From Oxytricha trifallax (taxonomy: Eukaryota; Ciliophora; Spirotrichea; Sporadotrichida; Oxytrichidae): a DNA stretch of 64,000 nucleotides. Within the stretch, counting starts at the first letter, position 1; each line of letters begins with the position of its first letter. The position numbers and the translations under genes are program-made. This document shows positions 10,986 to 22,082 of the stretch, in pieces. The stretch is taken from positions 1 through 64,000 of the forward strand of contig ARYC01017016.1 in assembly GCA_000711775.1 (NCBI GenBank), in the 5' to 3' direction. The notes below the pieces were generated by a model. The model worked only from the letters and a program-made list of their open reading frames with translations. It searched no databases and had not been told where the DNA came from.

Positions 10986-12125
10986 TTTTATTATTATTAT
11001 ATTAATTAAAGCTTATTGGAAATACTTGATGTTTTAATATATAATAATTAACTATAAATATGATAATTTATTATGATCAAGATTTTTCCATCAAATTAAC
11101 TGTAAATTAATAAATATAAAAGAGATTTTATTATAATAATTAAGCTGATAATATAGATCATTAAAATCAAGGCACTAATTGGCTGATAAAGTATTCTTGC
11201 AATCATAATAATAAGTTATATAATCATAAATATCTAATTTGTAATAGGCATTATTTTTGATTTTCATTTTATTGCTATTTAAAATTTAATCAGACAATAT
11301 ATCACTAAAAATAACTAATTAATAATATGTTATAAGAACAATATATATTCTTAAATCGAGTGTACACCTTGTATAATAAAATAAGAAAATATGCTTTAAT
11401 ACTTTCTTAATAATTTATAAGCGGAATTTATATAAGTATATGATTTTTCAATAAATAAAAAAGTTACTGAATTTATATTCCTTATTAAAGAATTATGTTT
11501 TTTTTCTTAAATATTTGTAATCAAGGATTTGTTTTTAAAGCTCAATTCTTTTCTTTAACAATTGCTAATCATAAAAAAAAGCAATTAAATGAGAAACTTT
11601 ATGCACATATAGAGTAAACATATTAGACTTAGCTTCTGACTTTTAAAGAAATACATTTTATAGTATAATTATGCCAAAATTTTATCAGTCAAAATTCATT
11701 TGTGAATAACAAATTTAAATTATTTATAAGATAAAGAAGAGTCAAAAACAAAGAATTAATATTGAATTTATATTATTTATGATTCTTTCTCGAAAGACAT
11801 CATATTATGAGGTGTATTAAGATAAAAAAGAAAACAATTTCTTACATAAAATTGTTTTTAATAATCTTGAGCTTAATAAAAAATATATTAAACTAAATGA
11901 GGCACTCAATATATAATTACAGCTTAATATTCATTTTTAATTATATTAATCGAATAATTTTATAAGTACCATTCGTATTAAAATAAAAAAAACCTTTACA
12001 ATAGATAATTGATGTAATTTGGTCATACTAATTTTTAATCAGTAAAATTCAAATATTTACCAATAATTAGAGTATAATAAACATTTTTATAATTTATTTA
12101 ATTAAATATTAAATAATTGAGTATT
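10986..12125. other. AT-rich spacer
   Basis: I see no gene, RNA or clear repeat here. The composition is typical of eliminated germline DNA. Confidence 0.4.
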
Positions 12126-12512
12126 TAAACCATACTCTATCCCTAACAGTTATATTATATGGGATAGAGTGTGGTATAATGTATGTTGAAATAATCAATA
12201 ATTCCAATTATGTTATAAAATAACATTGCATTAATTTAAAACAACATTAAGTTTTAATAAATAATAAAGCATATATTATACTACTATTATTAAACTTGTA
12301 ATATAGATAAAATTTAAAAACCTTTTTAATAAAAAAGAAAAATATCAAAATATTTGATAATTACAAAATATTCATTTTAAACTTAATGTTGTTTTAAATT
12401 AATGAAATGTCATTTTCATAACATAATTGGAATAATTAATTATTTCAGCACACATTATACCACACTCTATCCCATATAATAAAACTGATGGGGATAGGGT
12501 GAGGTTTATATT
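12126..12512. repeat. Foldback element, ~128-bp arms
   Basis: The left arm (12126-12253) starts TAAACCATACTCTATCCC. The right arm (about 12377-12512) is its imperfect reverse complement and ends GATAGGGTGAGGTTTA. The arms share the unusual GGGATAGAGTGTGGTATAAT block. The AT-rich loop is about 120 bp and there is no coding potential. Confidence 0.75.
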
Positions 12513-12726
12513 TTCGATTAATTAATATTTATATAAATACTATATTTAAAAAATTAATTTCTTATCTAATTATTATTAAATACTCGAACTTTTTTAAATA
12601 ATATAAATAATAGGAATTAAAGTTTTACTAATTCTTTTTATGATTAAACCCATATAATATTAGTTGCAGTAATTCATTTGAATTTGAAAATAATAATTAT
12701 AATTAATAAATTAAATAATTAAAATA

Positions 12727-13014
12727 TGGCAGTTAACTTTAACGAAACCTTAACAATATTGTGATAGTTTGACAAGGAATTAATAATACAATGGATTTCA
12801 TTATTGACGGCACCTCTCTATCGCATATCTAGAAATTATCGATTTTTATTTTGTGTGATTTGTTTAAATGAAAATGATACCATATTTAAAATTAATTTAT
12901 CTCACTTAAGAGATTCGATATAATATCACCGCTAATAGAATAGTCCTGCTGATTTTGAATTCTTATTTAAACAAGTACCATATTGTTAAGTTTTTGATAA
13001 AGCTAACACTCATT
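12727..13014. repeat. Decayed MITE copy (TTGTAGGAATACATT family)
   Basis: The left half carries GGCAGTTAACTTTAACG, then a diverged CAATATTGTGATAG and CACCTCTCTATCGCAT. The right half is the inverse (CTGCTGATTTTGAATTC, then ACAAGTACCATATTG). These blocks match the better copies at 41240-41658 and 57819-58236. The outer tips are no longer recognisable. Confidence 0.6.
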
Positions 13015-13823
13015 ATATTAATTATTAAATTTATTAAAAATATATTTAATATTTAAAATTCAAGTTTGTTCATAGAATATTAAAAAATCATATAGATTAT
13101 AATATATTTTTGAATTTAAATAAATATAGTTTATATTTGCAATATATAAAAAAATATATATAGATCTAATGTAAAAGAATACTTCAAATAAATAATATTA
13201 TAATTTAATCTTTAATTTTCTAAGATTGAAATATAAAATAACTAAAAAAATTTAAAGCCCAAAAAAGAGATATAGCATAAATGTAAACTTATTGATATAT
13301 TTATTTACATAAGATGTCAAGGAAAAATAATAACTAAAATGTTTATTTTATAAAATAATCAATACTACAATCATGTCGATAAAAAATGTATCAGTATGAT
13401 TAAGATCTTCTTATTAAAGACCTAATTTTAATTTAATTGATTTTTGAAGTTTTCATATAATTATGAAATAACTTTTTGGCGACATTTTTTATTCAAATTA
13501 TTTCAAAAATTCATATTTCCAAATATCCAAAATATTTTCAAATTTCACGTATTTAAGAAAATTAAAAATATAATATTCGTTATATTATTTCAGATTTTTA
13601 AGATTTGTCTTTGGCAAAATAGGGTAAAATAATGAAAAGTGAAAATTTGCAAAGAAAATCAATGAAAAAATTAATAAAGTCATAGGTGTTTTGAAGCAAT
13701 ATAAATTTTTATCTTCTATAATTCCCACTAAGTGATTAATTTCGCATCATTTCCATGCCCTTAGATCTCTATGAAGCAAGACACAAATTCATAATGGTAA
13801 ATTGATACATTATGAGATTTGAG
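13015..13823. other. AT-rich spacer before TBE-1
   Basis: It is mostly simple AT-rich sequence. The last ~150 bp are slightly richer in GC and open on the minus strand in two frames, but neither gives recognisable protein. Confidence 0.35.
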
Positions 13824-13945
13824 AATCAAAACCCCAAAACCCCTTAATGAGGTTTATAAGTGCTTTGATTTGTAGGGAATTTGTTAGGGGTTGGGGTTAT
13901 TAATAGGTTTTAATTTGAAATTTATAGTAAATGTATTTAATTTAA

Positions 13946-15393
13946 TCACTCAAAATGCACTTTTGGATCATGTGGGAGAGGTCTGAAGTTTATCTTACTT
14001 AACCACAACTCTATCTGCTCTATTGATATGTCTGATCTTGAGTTTGGTTTAATTATTATTGACTCTGCCATTTGTTTCATTGATTGAGATACTCTTGTTT
14101 TGTCAATAAATTGCTTTATTCTTTGTTTAGCATCCTTCTCGCATCTTGTAGAGTAGTATTCATTGCGAGGCATATCGCACTCTATTATTATTGCTGCTAA
14201 AGCCCACACATCCCACTAAAAGTCTCCATCTCTCCAGTCTTCTCTTTCTGGATAGTACCCTTGCGTTCCCATTACAGTTCCAAGCCTTGATACTTCCACT
14301 CTTTAGGCTCTGTTGAAATCGATTATTGCTACTATTACAGATGAGAAGTTTATCATTATATTTTCTGGGTTCAAATTTCTGTGAACATACCCTAACTTAT
14401 GAAGCTCTTTGATACCTTATACGGTCTGAGATGCTATTTATCCAAGTTACTTATGATTCTTTTGATCTGTTATGAAATCTCTTAGGGTCATTTCATAGAG
14501 TGGAAGTCTGAAAGCAACATGATCTTTGGCAAGGAGAACAGCATCTAGCTTGATTAAGTAACTACTCTCTTTAAGCTTTGCTTGAGTGAGTACTTGATAC
14601 TCATTTGTAAACTCCATCTAATATTTATCATCACTTAAGAGATAGTTGAAGGGATACACGTTGTATGCATACTGATGATCATTGATAACTTTCTTATCAA
14701 AGGAGTCTTCTAATATTAGGTAGCTTTAAAGAGAAGTATCTAAGTCAATTTAATCAAGAACCGGTATTTTCTTGTATTGAATCTTGATCATAATTTTTGT
14801 TATTTCAGAGGTCAGTTGGTTTCGTGCCTTCCTAACGTACTCTAACTCTCTTGCTTATTCAGGCACAACGACCTTAGAATATTTCCTCGCTTTTCTTTTG
14901 TTGAGAAGCTTCAGCTCAACTTCATGATTCTCAACTTCTATATCTTTCTTGTGAGCTTTTAATAGATGCTTCTTCAAGTCTCTTGTATGAGAGTATTGCT
15001 TATGGCACTCAAAGCAGTCATACTTTCCATCAATTTTATCATGCTTTAAGTATACAGTGGGCTTGGCTTCTCTATGCTCTTTCTTATGTCTGTACCAGCT
15101 TGATTTATGAGCAAAATCTCTCTCACATAGATCACAAAAATAGACTTCAGCTTCTTCAGTTTGTATAGGAATTTCATTAATACCTTTCTCCTCCTCTCTG
15201 TCTCCCACACACTTGCTTGCCTTTATTTTCTATTTTTAATTTCTATTTTAATAATAGAGACCTCAAGTGATAGCTCTCGTAGTTCCTTATGAGAATTCAT
15301 TTCACAGCTATCACACTTTTTATTGACGCCAAAGGTAAGTCTCATTTAGTTTGATGGAAGTGCTGTTGTTTTTCTTAAAATGTTAGCGCTCAT
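13946..15393 (-). pseudogene. TBE-1 57-kDa zinc-finger/protein-kinase gene, one frameshift
   Basis: The layout from the start at 15393 is an N-terminal CDSC motif, then two C2H2 fingers (YFCDLCERDF with YRHKKEH; YDCFECHKQY with KKHLLKAH), then a kinase-like domain. Kinase landmarks are a Lys in YNVYPF, GYVHRNLNPEN as the catalytic loop, IIDFNRA where DFG is expected, and GTQGYYPERE as the activation/APE region. Both the catalytic Asp of HRD (here Asn) and the Gly of DFG (here Asn) are changed. A 1-nt deletion near 15222, relative to the palindrome copy, breaks the frame just before the fingers. The TGA at 13946-13948 ends the gene (KVHFE). It is divergent from the 22k gene. Confidence 0.85.
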
Positions 15394-15900
15394 ATTTAAA
15401 TTTGAATTTAAAATTATAAAACTGCCTCTATAACTGAGAGCTTATATGAGAGCTTTGCAAGCCTACAAGTTTCAAGGGAAGTTCTTAGAGTATTAGAGAA
15501 GAATTATGAGTGTTAAGAGACGATCCAGCTCTACATATGGGTGAGGAAGTAACCATTTTTACTTTCAATAATAAGTTGATTATAGTACGTACCGATTTAG
15601 AAGGTCTTTTGTCATTTTATGATTAAAATTAGGGTGCTCCTAATTAAGTACTAGCATTAATTAAAGCTCCTAATTAAGTACTAGCATTTAAGGAGCTGCT
15701 CCTAATTAAGTACGTACCAATTTAAATCAAAAATATGGAACTATAACAGTAGAAATTGATATCAATCTCTCAAGTTTGAAACCAGTTCTCAAAACCTTCT
15801 CCATATCCTTCTAAGAGGTTGACCTCCTATAGGATGCCCATATTTAATAGTAAGTTTTACAGAGGTAAATAATTGAAATCAATAAACTTAAATTTGAATA
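15394..15900. promoter_or_regulatory. TBE-1 22k/57k intergenic region with GTAC-rich repeats
   Basis: It lies between divergent genes. About 15590-15725 holds several copies of a CTCCTAATTAAGTAC-type unit, some ending GTAC and some CTAGCA, partly palindromic. The same region in TBE-2 and in the palindrome has related but rearranged units, so a conserved bidirectional control region is likely. The position CATATTTAATAGTAAG near 15840 is the empty site of the MITE that fills the palindrome copies. Confidence 0.5.
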
Positions 15901-16905
15901 TCTGCTACCGAGCCCCCCCTACCCCCCTCCCCCCAGCCAAGACCTCCCCCCTAAACCGAGACCCCCCCTCCCCCCTCAAACTGAGAATCCCCTTTTATTA
16001 TAGTTTTTTTATGAATTTATTTTTTACTCAGAATAAATCTCTTGCCCTTCGAGCAGATATTACTATTAAAAATATAAGTTCCACTACGTGCGTCTACGTT
16101 TTTTTTTAAAACATACTCCCATAGGGAAATATTTATAATAAGGTTTAATTTTGACTATCATGATTAATAATATGATTAATTGATAGACATAAATTTGAAT
16201 TCAAAATTTTTTATAACTTAAATCACTTACACTCTACTATATTATACAGTAAAAATTAATATAAAAATTTTTCCAATTATTTTTAACTTCATTTAAATAT
16301 AAAAATTTTAATTATTATTACTTATTTAGTTAATTACTATTAAAATGAAATTTTATTCATATATATATATATATATATTTAAATGGTAATCCTAAACATA
16401 AAAAATTGTCTTTAATTTTTCAATAAACTAAGCTTAAGACATAAGATTTTAATAGTTATTAACTAAATAAGTAATAATAATTAAAATTTTTATATTTAAA
16501 TGAAGTTAAAAATAATTGGAAAAATCTTTATATTAATTTTTACTGTATAATATAGTAGAGTGTAAGTGATTTAAGTTATAAAAAATTTTGAATTCAAATT
16601 TATGTCTATCAATTAAATCATATTATTAATCATGATAGTCAAAATTAAACCTTATTATAAATATTTCCCTATGGGAGTATGTTCTAAACAAAAGTCGACG
16701 GACGTAGTGGAACTTATCAAAATATATTTTTAACAGTAATATCTGCCCGAAGGGCAAGAAATCTATTCTGAGTAAAAAATAAATCATAAAAAAACTATAA
16801 TAAAAGGGGATTCTCAGTTTGAGGGGGGGAGGGGGTCTCGATTGAGGGGGGAGGGGGTGTCTCGGCTGAGGGGGGGAGGGGGGTAGGAGGGGGGGTCTCG
16901 GTCTG
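15901..16905. mobile_element. Foldback element with C-rich/G-rich tips, inserted upstream of TBE-1 22k
   Basis: The two arms (about 15904-16340 and 16455-16905) are reverse complements and share CCCCTTTTATTATAG, TTGCCCTTCG and TTCCACTACG blocks. Each tip is a tandem array of ~20-25-bp units made of C-runs plus GAGAC, for example GAGACCCCCCCTCCCCCC. The loop contains a TA microsatellite. It interrupts the leader of the 22k gene between TAAATTTGAAT and TATCTGTAAAC, as a comparison with 62470-62510 shows. Proline-rich ORFs here are translations of the C-runs, not genes. Confidence 0.8.
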
Positions 16906-16937
16906 AACAAATATCATTTCTAATATCTGTAAACAAG

Positions 16938-17725
16938 ATGGAGTCAATGAATGATGCAATGAGAAGAGTGCAAGCACAAGAATTGATTCAAAGATTTAGA
17001 AGCAAGGAGAATTTGCACCTCTACCTGGTGAAGCAAGATAATGAACTTATAGTAACTCATTCTGATTATATGGTTGGTTTGTTCTAGCCAACGATGGAAG
17101 GTACCAAAATTTCATTTCTAAGGGAGATACTCTGCGAAGAGAAGAAAGCATTGAAAACTTAAGATGTAAAGTTTGCAAAGATTCCAAACTATCCAGAAAT
17201 CTCAGTGACTAACTTATATGATGATGCTATGAACAACCCAGAGGTTTCGCAGTACCTGACTACTAAGAAGCAGTTGTCAAATAAACTACCCGAAAAAAAC
17301 TATTTCTTTGGCATACTTGCAACAATTAAAGGTGATTACTTGAAAGAAATTATCCAAGAATCTCATAAGAAAAGGTACAGCATCTCTTCAGAAGATAAGG
17401 ACAAACAAGGGATCAAGATAAGTGAGACTGGTTATCAGAGCTGCAGAAGCACCCTTATATTTCATGTAAAATTTAATGCTTAACTCTTTAAAAAAATCAT
17501 GGTGCTGGCATCTTCTTGATGAAGGAATAGAGCAAGCTTCACAGAGAGCGAAAGTCGCAGACAAAGTATGAAGTTAGCAAGAGACTTTATTCAAATATTT
17601 AGCCTCCAGAGTCAATGAACATAGATGCAGGAGCTGGCAGCAAGAGAAGAAACTTAAGAGGAGGGAAGCAAGAAATAGAAGAAAAGAAAGAGAAGCCAGC
17701 TCCATCTAAAGAATTTTAAATGTGA
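16938..17725 (+). pseudogene. TBE-1 22-kDa gene, broken frame and mutated intron acceptor
   Basis: The start is MESMNDAM. The N-terminal helix, the GLF(x)PTMEGTKISF block and the LPTKKQLSNK-type block are all recognisable. A 1-nt loss near 17430 shifts the frame before the intron. The intron (17466-17491) is 26 nt like its relatives, but its last bases are AA instead of AG. Exon 2 resumes with GAGIFLMKE, MNIDAGAGSKRRN and a TGA at 17723-17725. It is convergent with the transposase, whose stop lies 10 bp away. Function unknown. Confidence 0.8.
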
Positions 17726-17734
17726 CTTATATAT

Positions 17735-18771
17735 TCATTAACTTAACTACAAAACTTATTTATATACATTCACTCTCCCTTTCTTAGCACACTTTTAAGC
17801 CAACAAATATCTACTCTCTTCGCTGAGCTTTTAATAAAGTCTACTGTATCGATAGGTAGGTCATGCATTAGATGGTATAGCAGCAGTTTCTTGTAATGAC
17901 CAGTAGAACTCAATTCCATTAAACTTTGGACTGTAAGGTACATTGAACACTGGTGTTATTCTAAGTTCATATATTCCTTGTTTCTTTAGTCTTATGAACA
18001 GAGAGATTATCAACAAACAGTATAATCTCTTATTCAAGGTACTTCTCTCTCAACTGTTCTAAAAGCATTATATACTACTCTGTCTACATAGATCGATGAT
18101 GAATAACATAAGTTTCTAAACCAGTATCCTAACTAATTCCTCCAAGAATTGCCAATGTTTATACCTTGACTTTCTAGTCATATAACTCTTTATTACTATT
18201 ATACCAAGACTTCTAGATGAAAATGTTGAATGTAAACACAGCCTCGTCATCATGAATAAACTTAATATTATTCTATTAAGCTCTCTGCATTTAATTATAA
18301 ATATAATTTAAGTTGTTGTTGTAAAATGGCTGAGTGAAATCAATCACTCTCTTGATACGATTACACCTTCGTAAGAGATATCCTTTCGCTTATAAATGTT
18401 TGCAACAGATTATTCAGAGATCTTCAACTCAGTGAACTGGATGTGAAACATAATACCTCGTAGTCGAGAGAGAAGTGAGCCCAATACTTCAAAGTTTTTT
18501 CATTAATAAGATAGTCAATATGCTTCTATAGAAACATTGACTTCCTCTTAGGCTATGGATTCAGCTATTTATGCTTTAATTATACAGCTTTCAAGCAGTG
18601 AGAGCGAACAGTTGATGGACTACGCTTTAAGAGCAGTGCAATAGACTTATAGTTCAGCATTGTTTTGACTTATTCACTATACATATCACATCCATAACGC
18701 AGTTTAAACACTAAATCTATATACTTTTCATCATAAATAGACCCCAAAAGCTTGTAATTTTAGTCTCGCAT
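17735..18771 (-). pseudogene. TBE-1 42-kDa transposase, frameshifted
   Basis: It starts MRDQNYKLLG at 18771. DDE landmarks are a first acidic block (FIHDDEAVF), LFVDNLSVHK for the second Asp and FNGIEFYW for the Glu. The total length is not a multiple of three, and several frame changes are visible, e.g. near 18440 and 18030, so it is inactive. It matches the TBE-2 copy throughout. Confidence 0.8.
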
Positions 18772-18849
18772 TTAAATAATAACCCCAGCCCCTAAAAAAT
18801 TCCCTACAAATCAAAGCACTTATAATCCTCATTAAGGGGTTTTGGGGTT

Positions 18850-19447
18850 AAGATTTCTTCTACGTTTTCTTTAGGAACTTTGCTTTATCAAATGAGCAGA
18901 TCTGCCTTTTTGTACTTAAAGATTATTAATTTTAATTTTCTTACCACTGTAGGATAGAGAACTTTGCAAAGCTTGAGCAAACTCTGGATTCATGTGCACA
19001 ATAAGGCTCTTTGTCTTATCAAGTCATTCTCTTCTTTTCAATTTCTCCTCGTAAATCATTTAGTTTACCCCGTCTTTTTCCAATGAGAGCAGGATGTCGC
19101 ATATCCATTTTTATCTAAATGGAGCCAATCACTCTAGTCGGGGAGGTAGATTGATAAAGATGGCTTCTTCTTTGCATAATCTAAGAAGTCTTCAGCTGCG
19201 AGGCACTCAATTTAGGGCACAGCTGCAACAACCACATCTGATCTCTTGAGATACTAAAATGTATGACTTTACCTAATCTTACCTCTTTTTCTTCGTTTAA
19301 AATGGCCTTGAAAAAGTAGACATTTGAACATGTTTGTTTTGGTAAATAGGCTCCAACCTCTTGCGTCAAGAAGTAGTATAGCTCCTTTTTGTTTCCAATC
19401 TTCTCTCTTACTTGGTGCACGTTGACTTCTTGTAATCTCTGTTGCAT
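18850..19447 (-). pseudogene. E2 22k-like gene, truncated at TBE-1
   Basis: It starts MQQRLQEVNV. Blocks match E1: KKELYYFLTQ, VYFFKAILNEEKEV, VPQIECL..EDFLDYA, YLPDQSDWLHLDK, WICDILL, NPEFAQAL. A 30-nt intron (18915-18944, GTAAGA to TTTAAG) falls at the same position and phase as in E1 and TBE. After it, KGRSAHLIKQSSQRKR parallels E1 exon 2. Frameshifts (about 19100 and 19255) and a TGA at 19024-19026 break it. Its 3' end runs straight into the telomere-like tip of TBE-1, so TBE-1 inserted into or next to it. Confidence 0.75.
18915..18944 (-). other. 30-nt intron in the E2 22k-like gene
   Basis: It reads GTAAGAAAAT to ATCTTTAAG on the minus strand. It is placed by alignment with E1: the residues on both sides match, and the phase (1) is the same. 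Confidence 0.65.
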
Positions 19448-19650
19448 TATTTAGTTATTATTAAAATTCTTTATTATAATTCACAGATTCCTCTAATTAA
19501 TAATTATTGGAATTTTTGTTGTCTAATTCCATCTAAATATAAATCAATAAATATGAAGTATATTATTTAATAGAATAATTATTCTTTATAGAGAAAAGAT
19601 TTTAGTCCCTAGTTTATTCTTGTTAGTGCTAGAATAATTCTCATAAAGTA
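19448..19650. promoter_or_regulatory. E2 bidirectional gap
   Basis: This 203-bp spacer lies between the divergent E2 22k-like and transposase starts, mirroring the 191-bp gap of E1. It is AT-rich and I see no specific motif. Confidence 0.4.
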
Positions 19651-21111
19651 TGGAGCGTTTAAAGCAAAGTGATATCAGGAATCTTTTACAAACATAACAC
19701 TGATAATTCAAGTTAAGACTTCTATGAGTCCGATGAATCGGCTAAGGAAAATAAATAGAATTAATCAAGCTTAATCATAAAACTTTATTACATTTCCACG
19801 TAACTTATTTAAGCTTCAAAATCACAGGAGGAGCCAATATAGATAGTGGAACTTCAGCTAAATGAAAATAATAGAATAGAAAAGTGGCTTTTAGAGGTAT
19901 CTCGTCAAAAAGATTATTCAAATTAAATCATTGATCCATTGACACAATTTGAATTAATAAAATAAAGCTTAACGATTGAAGAGTATTTTTCCTGAGAGGT
20001 AATAACCGACTACCTTGAAAAAGCGAGTATGTTACATTTCAGCAACAATTGAATTAGGATGAGGACAACGAATCTAAGATTTAAATTGAAGCTTAATCGA
20101 AGTAAGTTTTCCATTAGTTTAAAGAGTAATATGAGTGTTTCTTCTATTAATGGAAAAGAAGAATTGTATTTATAGCTATCATAGTTACAAAACAAAAAAG
20201 TTTAATAGAACAAAAGAAAGAGAGAATTAAAAGCAAATATGTCTTAAAAGTTGGAAAGTAGAATATATAGTTTGTATGAAAAGTTTAATGTTAGCAAGCA
20301 GGCCTTAACTAGTAGATTTAAATTTTTCTACTACAGATTTAATCAGATAATTCAGAAATTTGAGAAATCAAGATCTACACTAAGTTACGAAAATCGATAG
20401 TCTTAAGAGTACAAGTTTAGTGGAGTTGCTTTACTCAATTCTAAGATCGTTTAACAGCATTAAGGGCTTGTATCGCTTTAAAAAATTAGTAGCCTATTAA
20501 AATCATCTTTTGATGTGAATCAAAGCATTTCATAAATACGCATAATCTTGAGAAAACACCTTCGCTATAGTTTTAAAAATGTTTACTATTTAGATAAGCG
20601 TTCCTCTAACTACAGATAAAAAAACCTCAGATGACTAGCTGCTGCAAATTATATTTAGTTACTGTTCGATCAAAAGATTATAATAAATGTAGATGAAAGC
20701 AGTATCTAAGACAACAATCCCTCTCACAAAGGTTGGTGGCCTGTTTTTCAGTAGAGTTTCTCAACTTTAAAGCGACGTTTAAGCAAGCTCAATATAATTG
20801 CTGCGGCATTTAGCAATAGTCAGATGCATTTCACATTAAACTCAGGAAGAAACAATAGTTTGAGCTTTTATATCTTCATTCTCAAACTTTGCTGCCTGCT
20901 TGAAAAATAAGATCAAAGTTGGAGAGAGAAGTTTATTGTGTAGATTGACAATGCTACATATCACCAAAACTCATTTGTCAGAGAAAAGTTCAAACTTCTT
21001 TTAATTCCAATTGTTTATCTAGGCCCTTATTAGTTTAATTTAGCTCTTGTTGAAAAAGTTTTCGCACATATCAAAAATTTCTACTATGATTCAAAATTTT
21101 TCAATACTTGA
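19651..21111 (+). pseudogene. E2 transposase, DD34E, related to the E1 transposase
   Basis: It starts MERLKQSD. The acidic N-terminal region (YESDESAKEN) and a charged helical segment correspond to E1. From 20239 the frame is clean to the TGA at 21109-21111, except for one TGA at 20632-20634. DDE landmarks are INVDESSIQD (first Asp), VQIDNATYHQ (second Asp) and LGPYQFNLALVE (Glu), again with 34 residues between the last two. Several frame changes lie between 19690 and 20200. The length (1461 nt) is close to E1 (1498 nt). It differs from TBE transposase, which has VPYSPQFNGIE at the Glu motif. Confidence 0.8.
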
Positions 21112-21977
21112 AATAAGTAAGTCTATTATTAGTATTTAAATCTAACAACTTTATTTAGGAAATCAATGATCCTTAAAACTATGCCAATCATATAAAAAGC
21201 TTTAATTTCAATTGGTTGCCGAAAGCTTTTTCGAAAAGCTTAAATTTTGCTATGCTCTATTTGACTGAAGCAGATTCTAATTGATCAAGTCAATACAAAT
21301 TACCTATAAAAAATTTTAAACTCCTTTAATTAGACTAGTTGGCTTAAAATTTCTTTAAATCGTTTAGTTCATAAATCTATAGACGTAATTAGTCTCATTC
21401 TAGTTTGAGACACTTGTTATTAATTTGAAATTCATATGAATATTTTTACTTAATTTAATAATATTCAGCAACAGCTTTGATTACGCTGATTGGATCAGAG
21501 CAATTTTTTAGTACTAGATTTCGATTTAAATACCTTAAATTTTAATTTAATGTTAAGAATTTTAAGCTTGTTAATTCTATTGTAGCTGTCTGAAATTTTC
21601 AATGTTGTTAGTTAAATTTTAGTCTCAAAGTGGTTTTAAATGTTTTTACAAACCCTATTTTTCCTTAATTGGTTGATTCATTTTTTAATTCTAATATTAT
21701 TTATTACTTCTTTTTGAGAGAGTTTGATCAAATAAATCTTGGTTTCTCTTATTTTTGAAGAACATGACTTTATTTCAAGCTTTATATATATATATATTGT
21801 AACCATTCTATGCTTAATTCAAATCAATGAACATTTTATGCGTGTCATATTCTTGCATATTGCAAGATTGAAATTTAATGTCAAGGGTTTGCACATAACA
21901 TTCCTTATTTAGAATAATTCTTATTATCACTTTGTCATTTTGAATTGTTCAATCATTAATTTCTAAAATAGTGAGCC
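21112..21977. other. AT-rich spacer, E2 remnant or host
   Basis: There is no gene. It may include non-coding E2 sequence, but no E1-type inverted repeat is visible. A short TA microsatellite lies near 21785. Confidence 0.35.
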
Positions 21978-22082
21978 ACTCAAAACCCCAAAACCCCTTA
22001 GTGAGGTTTATAAGTGCTTTGATTAGTAGGGTAAAGTTGGGGTTTTATTAGGGTTAGTAGAAAAATTAGGCCAGTTTGCAAA

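Larger units (their letters stand above)
13827..18849. mobile_element. TBE-1 transposon with a 1-kb foldback insert
   Basis: The left end begins AAT|CAAAACCCCAAAACCCC, the telomere-like tip of TBE elements, and the right end shows GGGGTTTTGGGGTT. The body carries the 57-kDa zinc-finger/kinase gene (minus), the 22-kDa gene (plus) and the 42-kDa transposase (minus). It is 5.0 kb long. Removing the foldback at about 15901-16905 brings it to about 4.0 kb, close to the 4116 bp of TBE-2. The right tip lacks the final TTG and a clean AAT copy, so it is slightly damaged. It abuts the E2 small-protein gene. Confidence 0.9.

Noticed and set aside
15873..16977. Proline-rich ORFs
   Set aside because: They are translations of the C-run arrays at the foldback tips and have mirror-image partners.
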